The notes below the pieces were generated by a model. That model was given only the letters and a program-made list of their open reading frames with translations, was not told the DNA's origin and searched no databases. From Erigeron canadensis (lineage: Eukaryota; Streptophyta; Magnoliopsida; Asterales; Asteraceae): a stretch of DNA of 64,000 bases. Every line of letters starts with the position of its first letter. The first letter of the stretch is position 1. This document shows positions 1-14,400 of the stretch, one piece after another. Position numbers and translations under genes: made by a program. Location of the stretch: the NCBI RefSeq assembly GCF_010389155.1, contig NC_057761.1, positions 48,284,213 to 48,348,212 of the forward strand, in the 5' to 3' direction.

Positions 1-2352
1 TCAATTTGGTTAGGCATTGGTTTGATTTTTCATATCTACATGTCTACAAGTTAAAGCTACCGTACGACTAAACAGTAAACATAAAGTTGTTTGCCAATCA
101 TAACCAAATGCCAAACATAGCCAAAGTAGCAGTATAAAAATAGATAAATTAATGAAAGGAAAATGATTGATAATGTGATAAGTAGATTTCACTTAATTTC
201 TTGCCTAATCATTCTCTTGAATTTTCACATATTACCTCTCAATAAGGTAGGAGGATGATTTTAGGCTAACCAGGATTAATCATTCTCCTTAATTAAATTA
301 AAATTAAATATAAAAAAGTGGAAATGTTGTTTGGACACATCAGAGATGCTACAGTATGAAATGATCGAAGATGGATGGACTTCACTCACTCACAAATGCA
401 AGGTCAATGCTGACGCTGCTACTAAAGATAAAAAAAACAACAACGAATCAATCAAAACTTATGTACAGATAGATACAATATATCGATTATATCTATCGCC
501 GGATAAAACTAAGAATCAATCAAAACTTAGTGATCACTAATCACAGTCTGTGTTTGATTAATCAATCAAGATTTTACCACCGCTGCCACGTAAGCTTCCA
601 ATTTAATCTCTCACTCACTGCTTACTGCCTAGTTATTGCTGTTCTATGTAATTGATCCGATTGTTCAAAAAAATTAGTAAATTTATGATTAATTTTGTGC
701 AGTTGATGTTGTATAATTATATAATTGTATGTAGTAATTATTTAGGTGTGGTGTATTTTATATTTACACACTGCAGGGTAGGGTTAATTTCGAATACTGC
801 GAAGCCAAATTTGGGGTAACTTTCTTCTTATTTACCGAATTTTTGTATCTTACTACGATCCAGTTATGATGACGTGACATTTGACTAGTTTTTTTGAAGT
901 AAAACACTTAAGTAAAAGAGTTTTTGTGGAAACATACATGGTATAGGATCAGGTTATAATGATGTGGCGTGTGACAGGGGAGATGTCACCAAAAAGTCGG
1001 TAATTTTTACTCTACTTAGAGCAAACGGTATGGACCTTTCCTCACGCCATGACTCACGTGGGTCGGAGTGATCCATGCCGTAGTCGGTGTGATGGTTGCA
1101 ATTGAGGTCTTTGAGTGAGCTGGATCATGTAGGTGAGGAGGGAAGAATAAACATACAAGCCATACTGAATGAGGGGTGGCTTTTTTTGATGACGAGACAG
1201 TGTGAGATGGTCTCCATGTCGAGTGCGCTTAGAGAAATTAAAAAAAAAAGGAAGTTACCTACCCAAATTAAGGAAACACGATTTTTTTGCATTGATGAAG
1301 ATAAGTGATCAGTTATGTAGAGTTTGAAGTAATCTAGTTAATAAACAAATGCCAGTTATACTAGAAATCTGAAAGAACTTGGATGACGAGGTTATTGTTC
1401 GTGTGTAAAAAGATGTTGGGAAGATAACATTTGATCTTTCTTGGTATGTTAGATTTCTGAGTGAGGATGGGAAATGAAAGCAGTATAAGAATACTTAAAT
1501 CTTAAAGTGGTTTGATGCTACATGAACAATATGGTATGATACCTATCTGGTTAGCTAGCTAATTTGACTTCTGTAACATGTCAAAGAAATTGTAGACTAT
1601 CATCATTAGCTAGAAAGAAACTAAACGTTCATCTATTGTTATTTGTTTATTCTTCACACGACATGATTCAAAGCTGGAATAAGCCAAGTTTGTGTTTTCA
1701 AGAACACAAATTTAATAGATGCTGTTCCATTCTTCTATAAGAAGTGAGATGGTAATTTTAAGCTATAAGCAGGGAGAAACATATTGTGACAGAAACATGA
1801 TAGTACCAGATTGATAAAATTTATTTGAATAATGAAATAGAAACAACACAAGCAAATTAGAAATTTGATCTGCTTCGAGTGAAAGTCGTTTCTCCAAAAT
1901 GACCCGCTTTCAAACTGCAGTCTCTCTTGGATAATGCTTAGCTTTGGCCTAAATCAATAATTTAATAAAGCAGGCTAACCACATTTCATCATCCACATTT
2001 GTTTATAGATCTCTGATCTATAAATCTATTTAACTTAGTTGCTGTATGTTTTGGAACAAGAATATAGCTATGACATTATCACATTTCTATGGCCATATAT
2101 TCTAGATGCTGTATTTTCACGATATTTTTGCTGTATATACTTGTTTACTGTTTTTATGTGTCGATCTAATGAAACATTATGCATTTATGCAGGCTGATGC
2201 TACAATAAGTTTGGTATTTATTTTGAGTTAGTGACCACAGAAGTCACTGGTGGATAGTTCGTATGAGTATGATCGTGTAGTCACTTTTACAAGTGTTTTT
2301 TGATATTGCTATTCCATGTTTTCTCTACTTAGTGATCTGGTTAAGCATTTAG
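1..2352. other. Upstream intergenic / leader region of the RING gene
   Basis: No convincing protein-coding gene is seen here; the ORFs of 60-71 codons lack family features. The sequence is AT-rich. A polypyrimidine-AG acceptor at about 2190-2191 (TTTATGCAG), 160 bp before the RING gene ATG, suggests a leader intron ending there; I could not place its donor. The stretch 960-1090, with CACGTGGG and palindromic pieces such as CATGCCGTAG, may be a degraded transposon or promoter sequence. I cannot support more. Confidence 0.4.
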
Positions 2353-5300
2353 ATGGGCGTTTCAGCATTGGGGCTACAGCGTAAAATACAAACAGGCAAG
2401 GTGCCACTACTAATGGAATCTGAACACGTGATTGATATAACAAATAGCAATGAAGCTTCCTCGTCCAGGCCAACCCTTGCAAGACCAGTCCATATGTCAA
2501 ACTCCAGTCAAAATGAGTCTTCAAGTAATGTACAAGCTCCTATCACCTTTTCTACTACCAACGCAACAAATTCAAGAAATACATCATTTGCCAGAAGGGG
2601 AAATGGCAGTTCCAGGCGTAGGAACCCGTTGAATTCTGGTTATTGGATATCATTTGAACTAATCATTACAGTGAGCCAAATTATAGCAGCCATTGTGGTT
2701 TTGTCTTTCTCAAGACATGAGCATCCTCATGCTCCATTATTCATATGGGTTATTGGTTATGCTTCGGGATGTTTTGTAACTCTCCCTCTTCTCTTTTGGC
2801 GTTTCCATAATCGCAATTCTTCAAATCAAGAACCATCTGCTATCGTGAGCTCTTTTACTTCATCTTCAAATGCAAGAATTTCAGAAGGAGACACTGGTAA
2901 CGCTGGTGGCACATCAACAAGACGTCTGACAATGGGATCACTGAGTTCAAGGTATCGTTTTCATTTGCTCTATTTTGTGATTTTAGAGTACTCCTGTATG
3001 TTTCATAATTCATTTGGGTTATACCTGTTCTATTGCTTTTAAATTTGGATAGAAAAAGGAAGTTATTAATTTTACTTCCAAGGAGGAGGTATGATTTGCT
3101 TTAAAAATGGTACTGATCATATATGTTAATTAATTGATAGTAAATATATAAATATGCTTAATTCAGAAATATTCAAATCTGGTTGAAGAAAAAATATGTG
3201 GTCTTTATTCGCAGAGTCAAGGCACTTGTTGAATACTTCAAAATGGGATTGGATTGCTTTTTTGCAGTCTGGTTTGTGGTTGGAAATGTGTGGATCTTTG
3301 GAGGCCATTCTTCTTCTTCTGATGCTCCGAATTTGTATAGGTACCAATCAATACCTGTCCTTTAGCTAAATTGACCAGGCGGGTATTAAGTCAAAACATA
3401 TATGAGTCAATTGGGTAACTTTGGGGTCAGTATGGGTTAACCCAAAATGCTCTTTGTCCAAATTTGTTATATGTTTTCAGTCATGTACAGTGTGTCAAAA
3501 ATAAGTGAAAAAACAAATTTTCATTACTAAGCTAATTTTATTAATAAAACAATATGGGTCTGAATTATAACATTAATGGAACTTGGTTGAATTTTTTTGT
3601 TAAGGGAACTTGGTTGATTGTACCTGTTTGACTTGCTATAGATGAAACATTAAAACATAACCTGAATTGACTCTTTTATAAATGGCCAAATGAGTTGTAA
3701 CTGCCACCTGCCCACCTCTACCTTCTATCCCTGCTAGTTTTTTTTTTTCTTATGGTAGCTCATTTCTCTTACTATCTTATAGATTATTTTGGTTGGAATT
3801 AACAGGTTATGTATAGTGTTTCTTACCTTAAGTTGTATCGGATACGCAATGCCATTGATTTTGTGCACCACAATCTGCTGCTGCCTTCCTTGTATAATTT
3901 CAGTCCTGGGCTTTAGAGAAGATCTTGCACAAAATCGAGGAGCTACTACCGAGTCTATTAATCTTTTGCCTACCTACAAGTTTAAGAAATATAAACACAT
4001 TGATGATAAAGAAACAAACACTGGTGCTTGTGAAGGCGGGGTTGTGGCTGCTGGAACTGAAAAGGAACGTGTCATATCAGGAGAAGATGCGGTTAGTCCA
4101 TGCTTTAATTCAGGCTTTTCCATATATATTACAGCTCATTTACTTTCTTAGACGTGAGAAAATGGGCTGGTTAGAAGGGTCGGGTGGTGGGTTATATTCA
4201 GGTAGTTTATAGGTGCAGTTCAATATTGGTCGTGTGGAATCACAATCACATGCATCTGTTTTTCAATTAATAACTTCTTAAGTATAATTGCAAATGCTAG
4301 GTTAGCCTTCTATACATTTATATATGCTTTGGATGACTTACAATCTGTTTGACTTGGTTTAATTTTTAGTTAAATAATACTCCGTATGTAGCTTAGCCAT
4401 TTGATTGATTGGATGTATATATATATATATATATGGATAGGTGCACCAAAATGTATCCAACTCGTCACATTTTGCTATCGTTTGTATCTGACTTATAAAC
4501 CATCTATTGTGTGTCTCATGCTATCAGTTCATTTCTGTTGTGAGTATCCTATGCTACTTAAATTTTTTGCTAATGGGAGCAGCCGTATACATTTCCACAT
4601 CTTCAAAGCAGGTGCTGCATTACCATGTTACAAGAGTTATAGGAGGTCATATACATTAAACGTGAAAAGTTAAAAAGTTGCACAATAGAAGGTTTAGAAG
4701 TTGGATACACACAATAACAATATGTGTCATTTTGGGTAAATTTTGGTGCACTTAGCCCATTTTATATTCCGAATCGGTGGGTCAAATGCCACCTCTAGAG
4801 ATTATAGTCTAGTGCTATATCACTTCAAATGTGGTATTCTAGTAAAAATGCCAAAAGGTACTATCTTTGACATGAATGAATGATGATAGATAATTTGAAA
4901 GTGTAAATGCAAAAATAACCAGCAGGTGGTATTTGTTATCCAAAAGGGTTGTCTATTTCAATTTGTAGTATATATTTTTTTTACTTTTACATTTTCGATG
5001 GCTTATGTGAGATGGAAAAGCCAAGGAGAAATGCTCAAACAATTTGATCACTCCTAAACCATGATACTGCCTCTTGACTTCTATGTTATTAGGTCATGCA
5101 TAATTGATGATGTGATTGGTTTAGAAGTACCAATCAAGTTTCCTAGTTATATTATATACTTATGTGGTAGTTTATAATACAATATGATCTATCTAAAATC
5201 CATGTAAGTCCATAACTACCTTCTTTTAATTGCAAACAAATCATCGTTTTTACTACAAGCCAAAAAAGGAAACTGCACTTCGTAAAAAAATTTGTGGATA

Positions 5301-5683
5301 AATCATTAATAGTAGCGAAATAGAATGTCTTTTGCTCTAACATCTCTGTAACATGTCCAAAATCATCTATTGTTACAAACTTTATCTTTTGGCAGTCTTA
5401 CAAGAATCATATAATAACATTCTGCTCTCATTAAAAAGGTTCAAATGTTGTCATCAAACTCTTTATATCTGTTCAACAGGTCTGCTGCATATGCTTGGCT
5501 AAGTACGCAGACGATGAGGAACTTAAGGAGTTACCTTGTTCTCACTTCTTTCACACGGAATGTGTAGACAAGTGGTTGAAGATCAATGCTTCATGCCCAC
5601 TTTGCAAGATTGAAGTCGGTGAGACCCTTTTAAGTTCACTAACCGTAGCAACTGCCAACCTGAGACGTAGTAGTGTGTATTAG
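2353..5683 (+). CDS. Membrane-anchored RING-H2 E3 ubiquitin ligase, At1g63170/At4g11680-like
   Basis: Four exons join in phase: 2353-2951, 3215-3340, 3806-4091 and 5480-5683, giving 404 aa. The N-terminal ~95 residues are Ser/Asn-rich and polar. Hydrophobic segments follow: two in exon 1 after a GYWISFELIITVSQ motif, one in exon 2 (MGLDCFFAVWFVVGNVWIFG) and a long Cys-rich pair in exon 3. The last exon holds a RING-H2 finger: C339-x2-C342, C357-x-H359-x2-H362, C365, C376-x2-C379, with W369 at the usual place. This layout, transmembrane segments then a C-terminal RING, is known in a plant family of putative E3 ligases that recruit E2 enzymes at membranes. Membrane location and E3 activity are inferred from the family; substrates are unknown. 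The start is the first ATG of the exon-1 frame, and an alternative Met lies at codon 21. Intron 3 carries a (TA)n tract. Confidence 0.88.
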
Positions 5684-8483
5684 TTGTAGCAATGCTTTCA
5701 ATATTCCAGTATGTTAATATGCAAATCTGTCTTAAAGAGTGCAGTTTGACAAGTGAATAGAAAGCCGATCCTTGTTATTGTGTTTTTTTTTTCTTTTTTT
5801 TCTGGCTATCACTGGTTGTTTTTGTAGAAAATATATTATATGGTGTCACACGATTTAAATTTCAAAGTGTTCGTGTTTGATTCTACAAGGACCAGGGTTA
5901 GTAATGAAGGGAAAATGGGCCGGTCAGCAGGCTGGTTGTGTAAACTGGTCGACTGGACTGGTTTGCTGCATACTGTAACACAAAGAGAGATGTATGAAGC
6001 AAGGACACTAAGACTTTTGTAGGCTATCCTTATATCTCACCCCATAGAAATTAAGAAAGATAATTTAATATGTAGAGATCCATCAAATTTTCTATTTCGG
6101 CCTCTCCATAATACAACATCATACTTAAATCAAGATTATGGGTATGTTCGATAACTGGCTTTTAAGAGTTTCAAACTTTAAGATTTAAAAAAAAACTCCT
6201 ATCTAACAAAAAAAATTTGTTTGATCTAAAGAGCTTCAAGCATTTATATTTTGAGGAAAAATTTCTTCCCTAAATGCCTTTTATTGTATATGTAAATAAT
6301 ATTAATACCCTTTCATACGACTATACGTGTGAAACCAAAATATGGTCAATGACAATTAACAATGGGAATTGATATTCATACCAATATTTTTAATTATTTT
6401 ACCACAGTTGTGCAGTGAATACTTGTACAGTATGCTGTGGCATTTAAATATTGTGGTAAATGTATTAAAAATTTTGGTATGATTATTAGCTCCCATTAAC
6501 AATGCTCAATGGCTAAAAATTGTCAAAACTAGTCAAAAATGGAAGTCTATCGATAAGAAATAGCTAAAGATGGAGAGAGAAAAGAAGAAATAGCCCAATA
6601 GCCTTTGATGCACGGTGGTCAAATACCACCCAAAGGACTTGAAAATAATAATAAGAAGAAACATAATGCTGGAAAAGGGTTGCTAGGCTTATTGCATAAG
6701 CGGTAAAAATTAAAGATTTTAAAACATATGTAAAGTTTGTAATGATAAACCATACTAATCTTATCTCTCATTCTTATTGCCGACACCAGACACCACCATC
6801 ATCACTAAACCGTTGTTATTATTGTCTTCACATTGAACAGATAGCTATTTAGTCTTCTAAAAACGAGTAATAAAAGGATATGGATGTAAAATGCTGTAAA
6901 TATTTTTTGTTCATTTAGGTTTTTTATACAAATTGAAATCGCATCAAAACTTTGGTTTTCAAGAAATCAAAACCAAAAACTACTCGTATTAATTTTGTCG
7001 GTTCCAAATATTCGTTTTTTTCAATGATTTTTTGGATTTTTGGTTAGGTTACAAGAGAAAAGTATTTTTAAATAACGATTTTATCCAATCGTCGCATGCC
7101 CCTCTGATGATGGCTCAACGCCAACTTCGGCCCTAAACCCCATCTGGAACTTCTGTTTTCTTTTCTTTCTTAGTAACCTATATATATAGATAAACAAATA
7201 AATTAGGGCAAATATAGATATATATATATATCTAATAGATATCTGATTTTCCAATCGCTTCAAGGCCCAATCAGCCTCCCCTTCCCATCGACCCCTCCAG
7301 GTATACATACATACATACATCTCTTCTCTTATATTATATATATATATATAATTATGTATATAATTTACCTGAAAATACTTTCTATAGCATGTAAATAAAT
7401 TTCACGGATTTGTTTCATATGTGTTACCACGTTTTTTATTTATTTTTTATAATCCAGTTGATGCGTTCATAATTTCCTTTATTATTATATTTTTAGAATT
7501 ATATATGAGTGTGATTCATAGGGAAATACCTTTATAATGATTATTATTATTATTGTGCGATTAGTGGACAAATCGTATTGGAAAATTGTATGAGATTTTA
7601 AATAAATACACTCTGGTGTTTTCGAACTTCCTTCGTTTTTTTTTTTTTTTTTTTTTTTTACGTATCTGTCTATATCTATATGTGTGTGTTTGATTGGTTT
7701 GGTGCACTTGACCGGATGTATCAGCCAGTGAGTGTCAAAAGAATTATTATCTGTACAGATTAATAGCAGTGGTAAATGTAGCCTGTTTTTCTGATGGGTT
7801 CTTTCTCGTCTGGGATTTTATTTTTAATTGTTTTTGTTTCAATGCTGTAGAATTTACATAACTGGGTGCTTTCTCTAGGTTAAGGTATTAATTTATCGGT
7901 TCCAGGTCATTTCATCCGACGCCTGACGGTCTTACTGTTTGCAACTGATATATGAAATATTTACTATTTAAAAATGTTGTTTATGCTGTTTGTTTTCACT
8001 ATATCTTCTGTATGCAGTTCTTACTTCATACAGTTGTTGTAGTGTTCTTAATGTCTATGAGTATGTTTCACATGAGTGCAACATAGTAGGTTTTCCACGA
8101 TACCTTTTGGCCAAGTAAATGCCATTTAGCCTAGTGCCAAGCATTTAAATCGTGTAAACTAGTCCGGTATCTGTTGCAGGTTTGGCTAACTAAGCTGCAC
8201 ATACGCTTCTTGCATGTCTAAGTGAGCGCCAAGCCACCAATTTGTGTCAAAGTGTTGTATCTACTCAACTGTTGTTGAAGACTTGTTAGATGTAGTGTTA
8301 AGCTCATATGGTGTTCTTTTTTACGTAGTCTTTTTTGCCCTATCAACCATCTTGTATCGACGCTTACTTATTACGTAGTCTTTGTAGTGTTCTTATTGAA
8401 TTTATAATTTATATTTTATCACAGGCTGTACTCTGGAGCTTGCGGTGTATACTTGATTATTCTAGTAATCAACTTAAGTAGAC
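5684..8483. other. Intergenic region with probable 5' leader of the SPOC gene
   Basis: No coding gene is seen. A likely non-coding first exon of the downstream gene ends at about 7300, where CCCCTCCAG is followed by GTATAC. Its leader intron would end at the acceptor TTTTATCACAG near 8424, about 60 bp before the ATG at 8484. The region also holds (TA)n runs near 7210 and 7330 and a poly-T run at 7636-7659. Short inverted sequences around 6370-6490, where TACCACAGT-like and TGTGGTAAAT-like pieces flank 6420, may be a degraded MITE. Confidence 0.45.
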
Positions 8484-11400
8484 ATGTTCAGCAGTCTCAT
8501 ACCTCAGCCTTTATCAGTACATCTTGGGAAAATGGAACCTGTTTCTGATCAAGACCGATCATTGCTAAACAGCCAGATAGGCATTACTGGTCCCTTGTCC
8601 ACCAATCCTGCATCTCATGGTGTGCAAAAAGTTGGAGAGATAGGGCCGATGCAGAGTAATGCAGGCCTGCAGATACCATTATTACCTACTAAGAGGAAGG
8701 CTGCAGCAGAATCCTCAGTACTGAATAAACACCAGGCTCCTCTCAATTCAACTCGATTGTCACAGCAATCTGTTTTGCCAAACAAGAGAATGATGCTAAA
8801 TGAGTCAATGTCGAACAGAGTTGTGTCTCCACGGGTACAAACACCAAAGAGTAAGGCGGCACCACCTGAAGTATCACCAAAGGCTCAACATGGGTCATAT
8901 CAAGCAGTACGGATGAAAATGAGGGAAACTTTAGCTGCTGCACTGTCTGTTGGTAATCAGGATAAAGATATTGTCCCCAACGTAGATAAGAGTACTATAC
9001 AGGAATCAGGCAATACAGCCGGCGAAGTCGTGGTACTCGGAAGTACAACTGTGGATGCTGCTCCTGTTATGGCATCAGAAGAAAAACCCCAGTTCAGTTA
9101 TGTCATGCCCGACATGGATGACACATTTGGCAACTCATTCTTCCCTAAGGATGATCTTTTACAAGGAAATGGCCTTTCGTGGGACTGGGATATGGAGGTA
9201 GCTAAACTCACTGAGGCCCAGACCAATGAAAGTATGAATTTTGATGAAAAGAATTTAAGTGGAAATGGAATTGGACAGATGCTTTGTTCTCCTCAAGAAT
9301 TGGCTGTCAAAGTTGAATCAGAACTTTATAAACTGTTTGGAGGCGTGAATAAGAAATATAAAGAAAAAGGGAGGTCTTTGATGTTCAATTTAAAGGACCC
9401 TAATAACCCTAAACTGAGAGAAAAAGTTCTCTCCTCCGAGATAACTCCTGAAAGATTATGTTCTATGACCCCAGAGGAACTTGCTTCAAAAGAGCTCTCA
9501 GAATGGCGCATGGCAAAAGCCGAGGAGTTCGATAAAATGATAGTTCTACCGGATTCTGATATTGATATGAGACGCTTGGTTCGAAAAACACACAAAGGTG
9601 AGTTCCAGGTGGAAGTTGACCAGGTTGATGATGGTGCTTCTGTTGAGGTTTCCGTAGGGTCGAGCTCACTCACTCGGGTTCTGGAAAAGACAAAAACTGA
9701 CCGTTTGTCTTCTTCGGGTGATGTAGTCAGAGAGAAGATGGTTGATAGTAGTAACCTTACTATATCTACAGATGTGACTGATTTTATGCAAGAAATAATT
9801 GTGAATGAGTTTAAGGATGAGGGATCCTTGCCCACGATAGTTTCGTTAGATGAGTTTATGGAGTCCCTTGATTCTGAGCCTCCTTTTGAAGACTTGCCTG
9901 AAGATGGTAAGGAAACGCATGTCCAACCAGATAAGGACTACTCGAAAACTGGTGGGGAAGGCAATGAAAAGGCATCATCTGGAACTACTTCTGTAAATAG
10001 TACCGAGGCCGAAACAATTACTAATGATGACAAATCAAATATAAAAATTACGGAAGCACTCTCTAGTGTGAGAACTAGTGAGACCTCTGCAGAGCCTTTT
10101 GGTGGATCCATTGACATTAGTTTATGGGAAGGTGATCTCCAGCTGACTCTTTCTTCCTCGGTGCCTGTGATTGGGGTATTCAAAAGGTACATTTGCTAGT
10201 TTTCTCTGTTAAATTATAACAAGTTTTGCTGTTGGACTCTCTGTTTTAGCTAGAGGTGACCAGTTGGGCGGGTTGATGATTACTTGATGAAGGTTGGTAA
10301 GGAGTCATAGTGGTTTATGCTGAGATAGGGGTGTTTAGTGTGGATTGCGGGCTCGGTTGGGCTGTCTCGTGTACCCTTTTTGTCCATTTATAGAACTTAT
10401 AAAAGAGATTGTTTTAACCGTAATCTGAATTCTAACAATTCACAGTCTGCATCAAAATAATCTTCAGGTGACTTTCAACATGTTTTGGTGGTGGATGTGT
10501 TTCATTTGTATCTTATTTCTGTCTGTCTAATTTTACTCTATGGATATAAAAAAGAGAAAATATCACAAATGGTCTCTGTGGTTCTTCATATTATTAAGTT
10601 GCTCCCTAACTTTTTTTTTCGTTGCAAATAGTCCCTGTGTTTTTTGTTATTGTTGCCGGAAGGCTCTGACACTCACTTCCGTTAGTTTAAGTTTATTTAT
10701 GAGGGTATAATTGTCCATTTACATAAATAACACTCTTATCCTCTTCATATTCCTTCCATTACAAATATCAATCATCATTATCTTCAACTCTTCTTTATAC
10801 CCAGTGATAATAACCACTCATGTATCTATATCTATGTGTATATTTCTATACACAAAATAATTCACATATTCCTATCATCCAAACACAAAATAATCATCAG
10901 AAAGTAGAAATTTAGTGTTTGAGAAACGAAGATCCAATTGCCATCAACATAACCTACCTAACACCAATTAATTTGTCACCATATTTTTTTATTTTTGGCT
11001 TGAGGAGATAGCGTATATCACATTCCCAACCAAACTTTCCTTTGATTGTTATATTTCATTTTGAACTTGGTTGACTATTCGAATCACACCATCATTGATC
11101 GAGAAATAGAAAGAAAAAAAAGGAAACTGAATCTCCAAATAACTCATTTACAGATACCAAACAAATATTCAATACTTATTTCAAAAATAAAAACACACCG
11201 CTATATCGGAGATGGTGGTGGTTGGTCTAGATGGTGGCAGCGTTACATCATCATCAGTCAACGATTTAACGCAGTTGTTTTAGAGATCCATGTCCGTTTG
11301 ATGAATCTGTAGGTCGTATGTGGTGGCGTTGGTTGTTGGTTGTGGTATCGCCGGCCATGGGTGTCGGAATTAGGTTTCCTTTTCTGATTGTGAAGAGGCT

Positions 11401-14400
11401 TTGCTTGGTTTTGCTATTATAATATAATAAAAAGGCTACATGGGATTTTTCACGAGGAAAAATGAGGTTTTGATCAATGAGTTTTTACACTATGTGTATG
11501 GATTAGATTTGGGTTTTATATCTAAATTTTGAGTTTTAAGAAATTAGTCGCTTTTTTTATTATTATTTGATATGATAGGAAGATCTAGAAATAAATATAT
11601 AAGTTGGTTAGAGATGATGATGAGAATAGTTTTGATCCGGAAAAGGAGAGGATAAAGAGAGGATGAGTGTTTTGGGAGGTCATATGGACGATTATGCCCT
11701 CACATGTTTAGCACATGAAGGGTTTAAACGGCCAGATTTAACGGAAGTTAGTGCCAGGGGCTTCTAGCAATGATAACAAAAAACACAAGGACTATTTGCA
11801 ACGAAAAAAAAGTTAGGGAGCAACTTAATAATATGAAGAACCACAGGGACCATTTGTGACATTTTCTCTATTAAATTGAGCGGTTCTACTGTACTTTTTT
11901 TCCCCCGTTTTTCGAGGTGCTATCTTCTTAGGAAGCACTCATGCTTACTTTGTTGAAGCCCGTTTTGTAGTCTTTTATTAATTGGCTCTTTAGACTAACA
12001 TCTCATTAGATGCAAAAATTCTGTAGTTGATATATACGTAACAATCATATGCTTTAGTGTGTAGAAGTCCCTTGAGCCTCACTTTTTGGTGTTTGGTAAT
12101 TATTTTAATAATTTGAAGCTGGACAATTTCTTTCCATTATCTAATGATGCACATTTGTGGAGGCGTATTTACATTAAGGGGTGTTTGATTGTGCCTTTTG
12201 ACTGTGATTATCAAAATTAAAATCAAATTGTTTACTTTAATAAAAGGACAAGATGGCGTGTGCATGGATGTGCCTTGTCTTCTTGAGTATGTTCCAGTTA
12301 GTTGTTCGAGTGTTTGACAAATTTTGGTTATCTTGAATGACAAAACGGGCATTCTTTTGAAATAAGGAGATAGGACTTGTGGGATGGAAGGGAAAATATT
12401 TTAAGTTAGATTATATGTGTAAGTAGCTTCTTTTATCTGTTAATTTAAGGTACTCTGCGCCTGTTCATTTACAAAAAAAAAAGGTTTCTACTCGCGTTCG
12501 TTTACAAAATTCTAGGCTTTTTGTTCGCATGAGATAAAAGTCATATTGCTTATCCAAACATAAAATCCGGATTTTGTGATTTCTAGTCCCAATAGCTAGG
12601 TATGTATCTCCGAAAGCAAGTTCAAACACCCCTAAGAATTATGTGTCTTGAACTGGTGAGTTCAAATCTCATTGCAATTCAGTTTGAAATGCTTGTAAAT
12701 GACAATAGGCGGGTGGGGTGTGAGTTGGGGATCATATGTTTTATCCCTATATTCATCTTGTATGTTTTAATTGTAGTAGTTGGTTTCTTCATTATGTTGA
12801 GCTGATATTTTATTCCTATTTTAGTGGTGAGAAGACATCAACAAAGGAGTGGCCTGGTTCCGTGGAGATTAAGGGCAGAGTAAGGCTCACAGCGTTCGAG
12901 AAATTTCTTCAAGAACTTCCTATGTCCAGAACCCGTGAAGTCATGGTATATCAAGTTGTCTTGTTATTCATCACAACTACATTTGATCTTTTCTTTGTTT
13001 CCCATTTCATGGGCATATTTTACATCCGGGAGTCTGACTTCACAATGCTTCTGGCTTATAATATTTGTTACACACAAAAGGCATTGTACATCATTATTTT
13101 TGTTATACCGTTAAATAATATAAAAGATATATTTGTTGGTTGTAAATGGTTAGCCAAATATAGCATTAGTTTAGCATAGCTATTACTCCATAATTTTTTC
13201 AAGAAGCATCATCAAGTAATTTAAACTGTGATTTGCAAAAATTGTCAGCTGAAAGTAGTTAGTATTTTTGTTTCATGCATGTTGAGTAAGCATCTGTGAT
13301 CCAAAATCGATTAGTTGCATGGTTGTCATTTGATCAAGGCTGTATGCTTACTTTGCATATTTGTATCTTTGTTGCCATTTCTATTGATGGAGCTCTTCAA
13401 TGATATTAACTTTTTTGCAAAAAAAGGTCACTTTTGTATGATAGAGATAAGAAAGACGATTTTAGTAATCGAAATGTCAAAAGATTTTTTTTCTTCATGT
13501 TAGTGTATTATCACTTCCTTTGGATGTTCACAGAGTCACCGAACCCAAACAATGTTGTGTATACAAAAAGTCCCTTTTATGAGTGATAATGAGAACATTA
13601 TTCCACATGAGGTTGATAAAAACTATTCCTTGATGAATTTTGATAAAGTTCACTCTTTTTGCAGGTTGTTCACTTTGTTTTGAAGGATGCGTCTTCCTTG
13701 GTTCACCAGGCCAGTCTTTCTGAGGTGAGGTTATCTTCATAAAAAGAAATGGTATTTTGATCTTTTCGCAAGGTAGTGTCTTGACGTATCACATTACTTT
13801 GGTGCAGGTAATGGCTTCATATCTAGCAGATGAGCGGGTAGGATTTGGCGAACCAAATCCAGGGGTTGAAGTCTACTTCTGTCCGCCTCATAAGAGAACC
13901 ACAGAGACACTAAGCAGGCTACTTTCCAAAGACCAGACAGATGTAATCGAGTCACCACAACTTGGACTAATTGGTGTGGTAGTTTGGAGAAGAGCTCATA
14001 GTTCGGCTATTTTGCCTAATTCACATTCTCAACATAAACATCATAGAAAGCATCTATCATCTAGGAGACAAGATAATATAAATGCTAATACAAATTCAAA
14101 CATGATTACAAAATCTTTGAGTTTACTTCCTCAATCTAATAATGGTGTTGATGATGGTGATGATGTTCCACCGGGATTTGGCCCTGGAGTTGTTAACCAG
14201 GATGAGGATGACTTGCCCGAGTTTAGTTTTTCCAAGGGTTCAAACTCATCCTGGCAGACATTACCTGCCCAGTCTAGTATGGTGTCAACAGTGCCTCCAA
14301 CTAGACCTGTAGGTCATATGAGACATCTTGTTTACCAATATGGCCAAGCAAATAATATTACTGCACTTGCTAGTATAACTCAGACTGGAACTGAAAGTAG

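Noticed and set aside
331..540. 69-codon frame near the left edge, and a 70-codon frame at 1096-1308
   Set aside because: Low-complexity composition, no splice partners and no recognisable motif.
9326..9835. 169-codon antisense frame
   Set aside because: It is the reverse-strand shadow of the TFIIS-domain exon of the SPOC gene and has no family features of its own.
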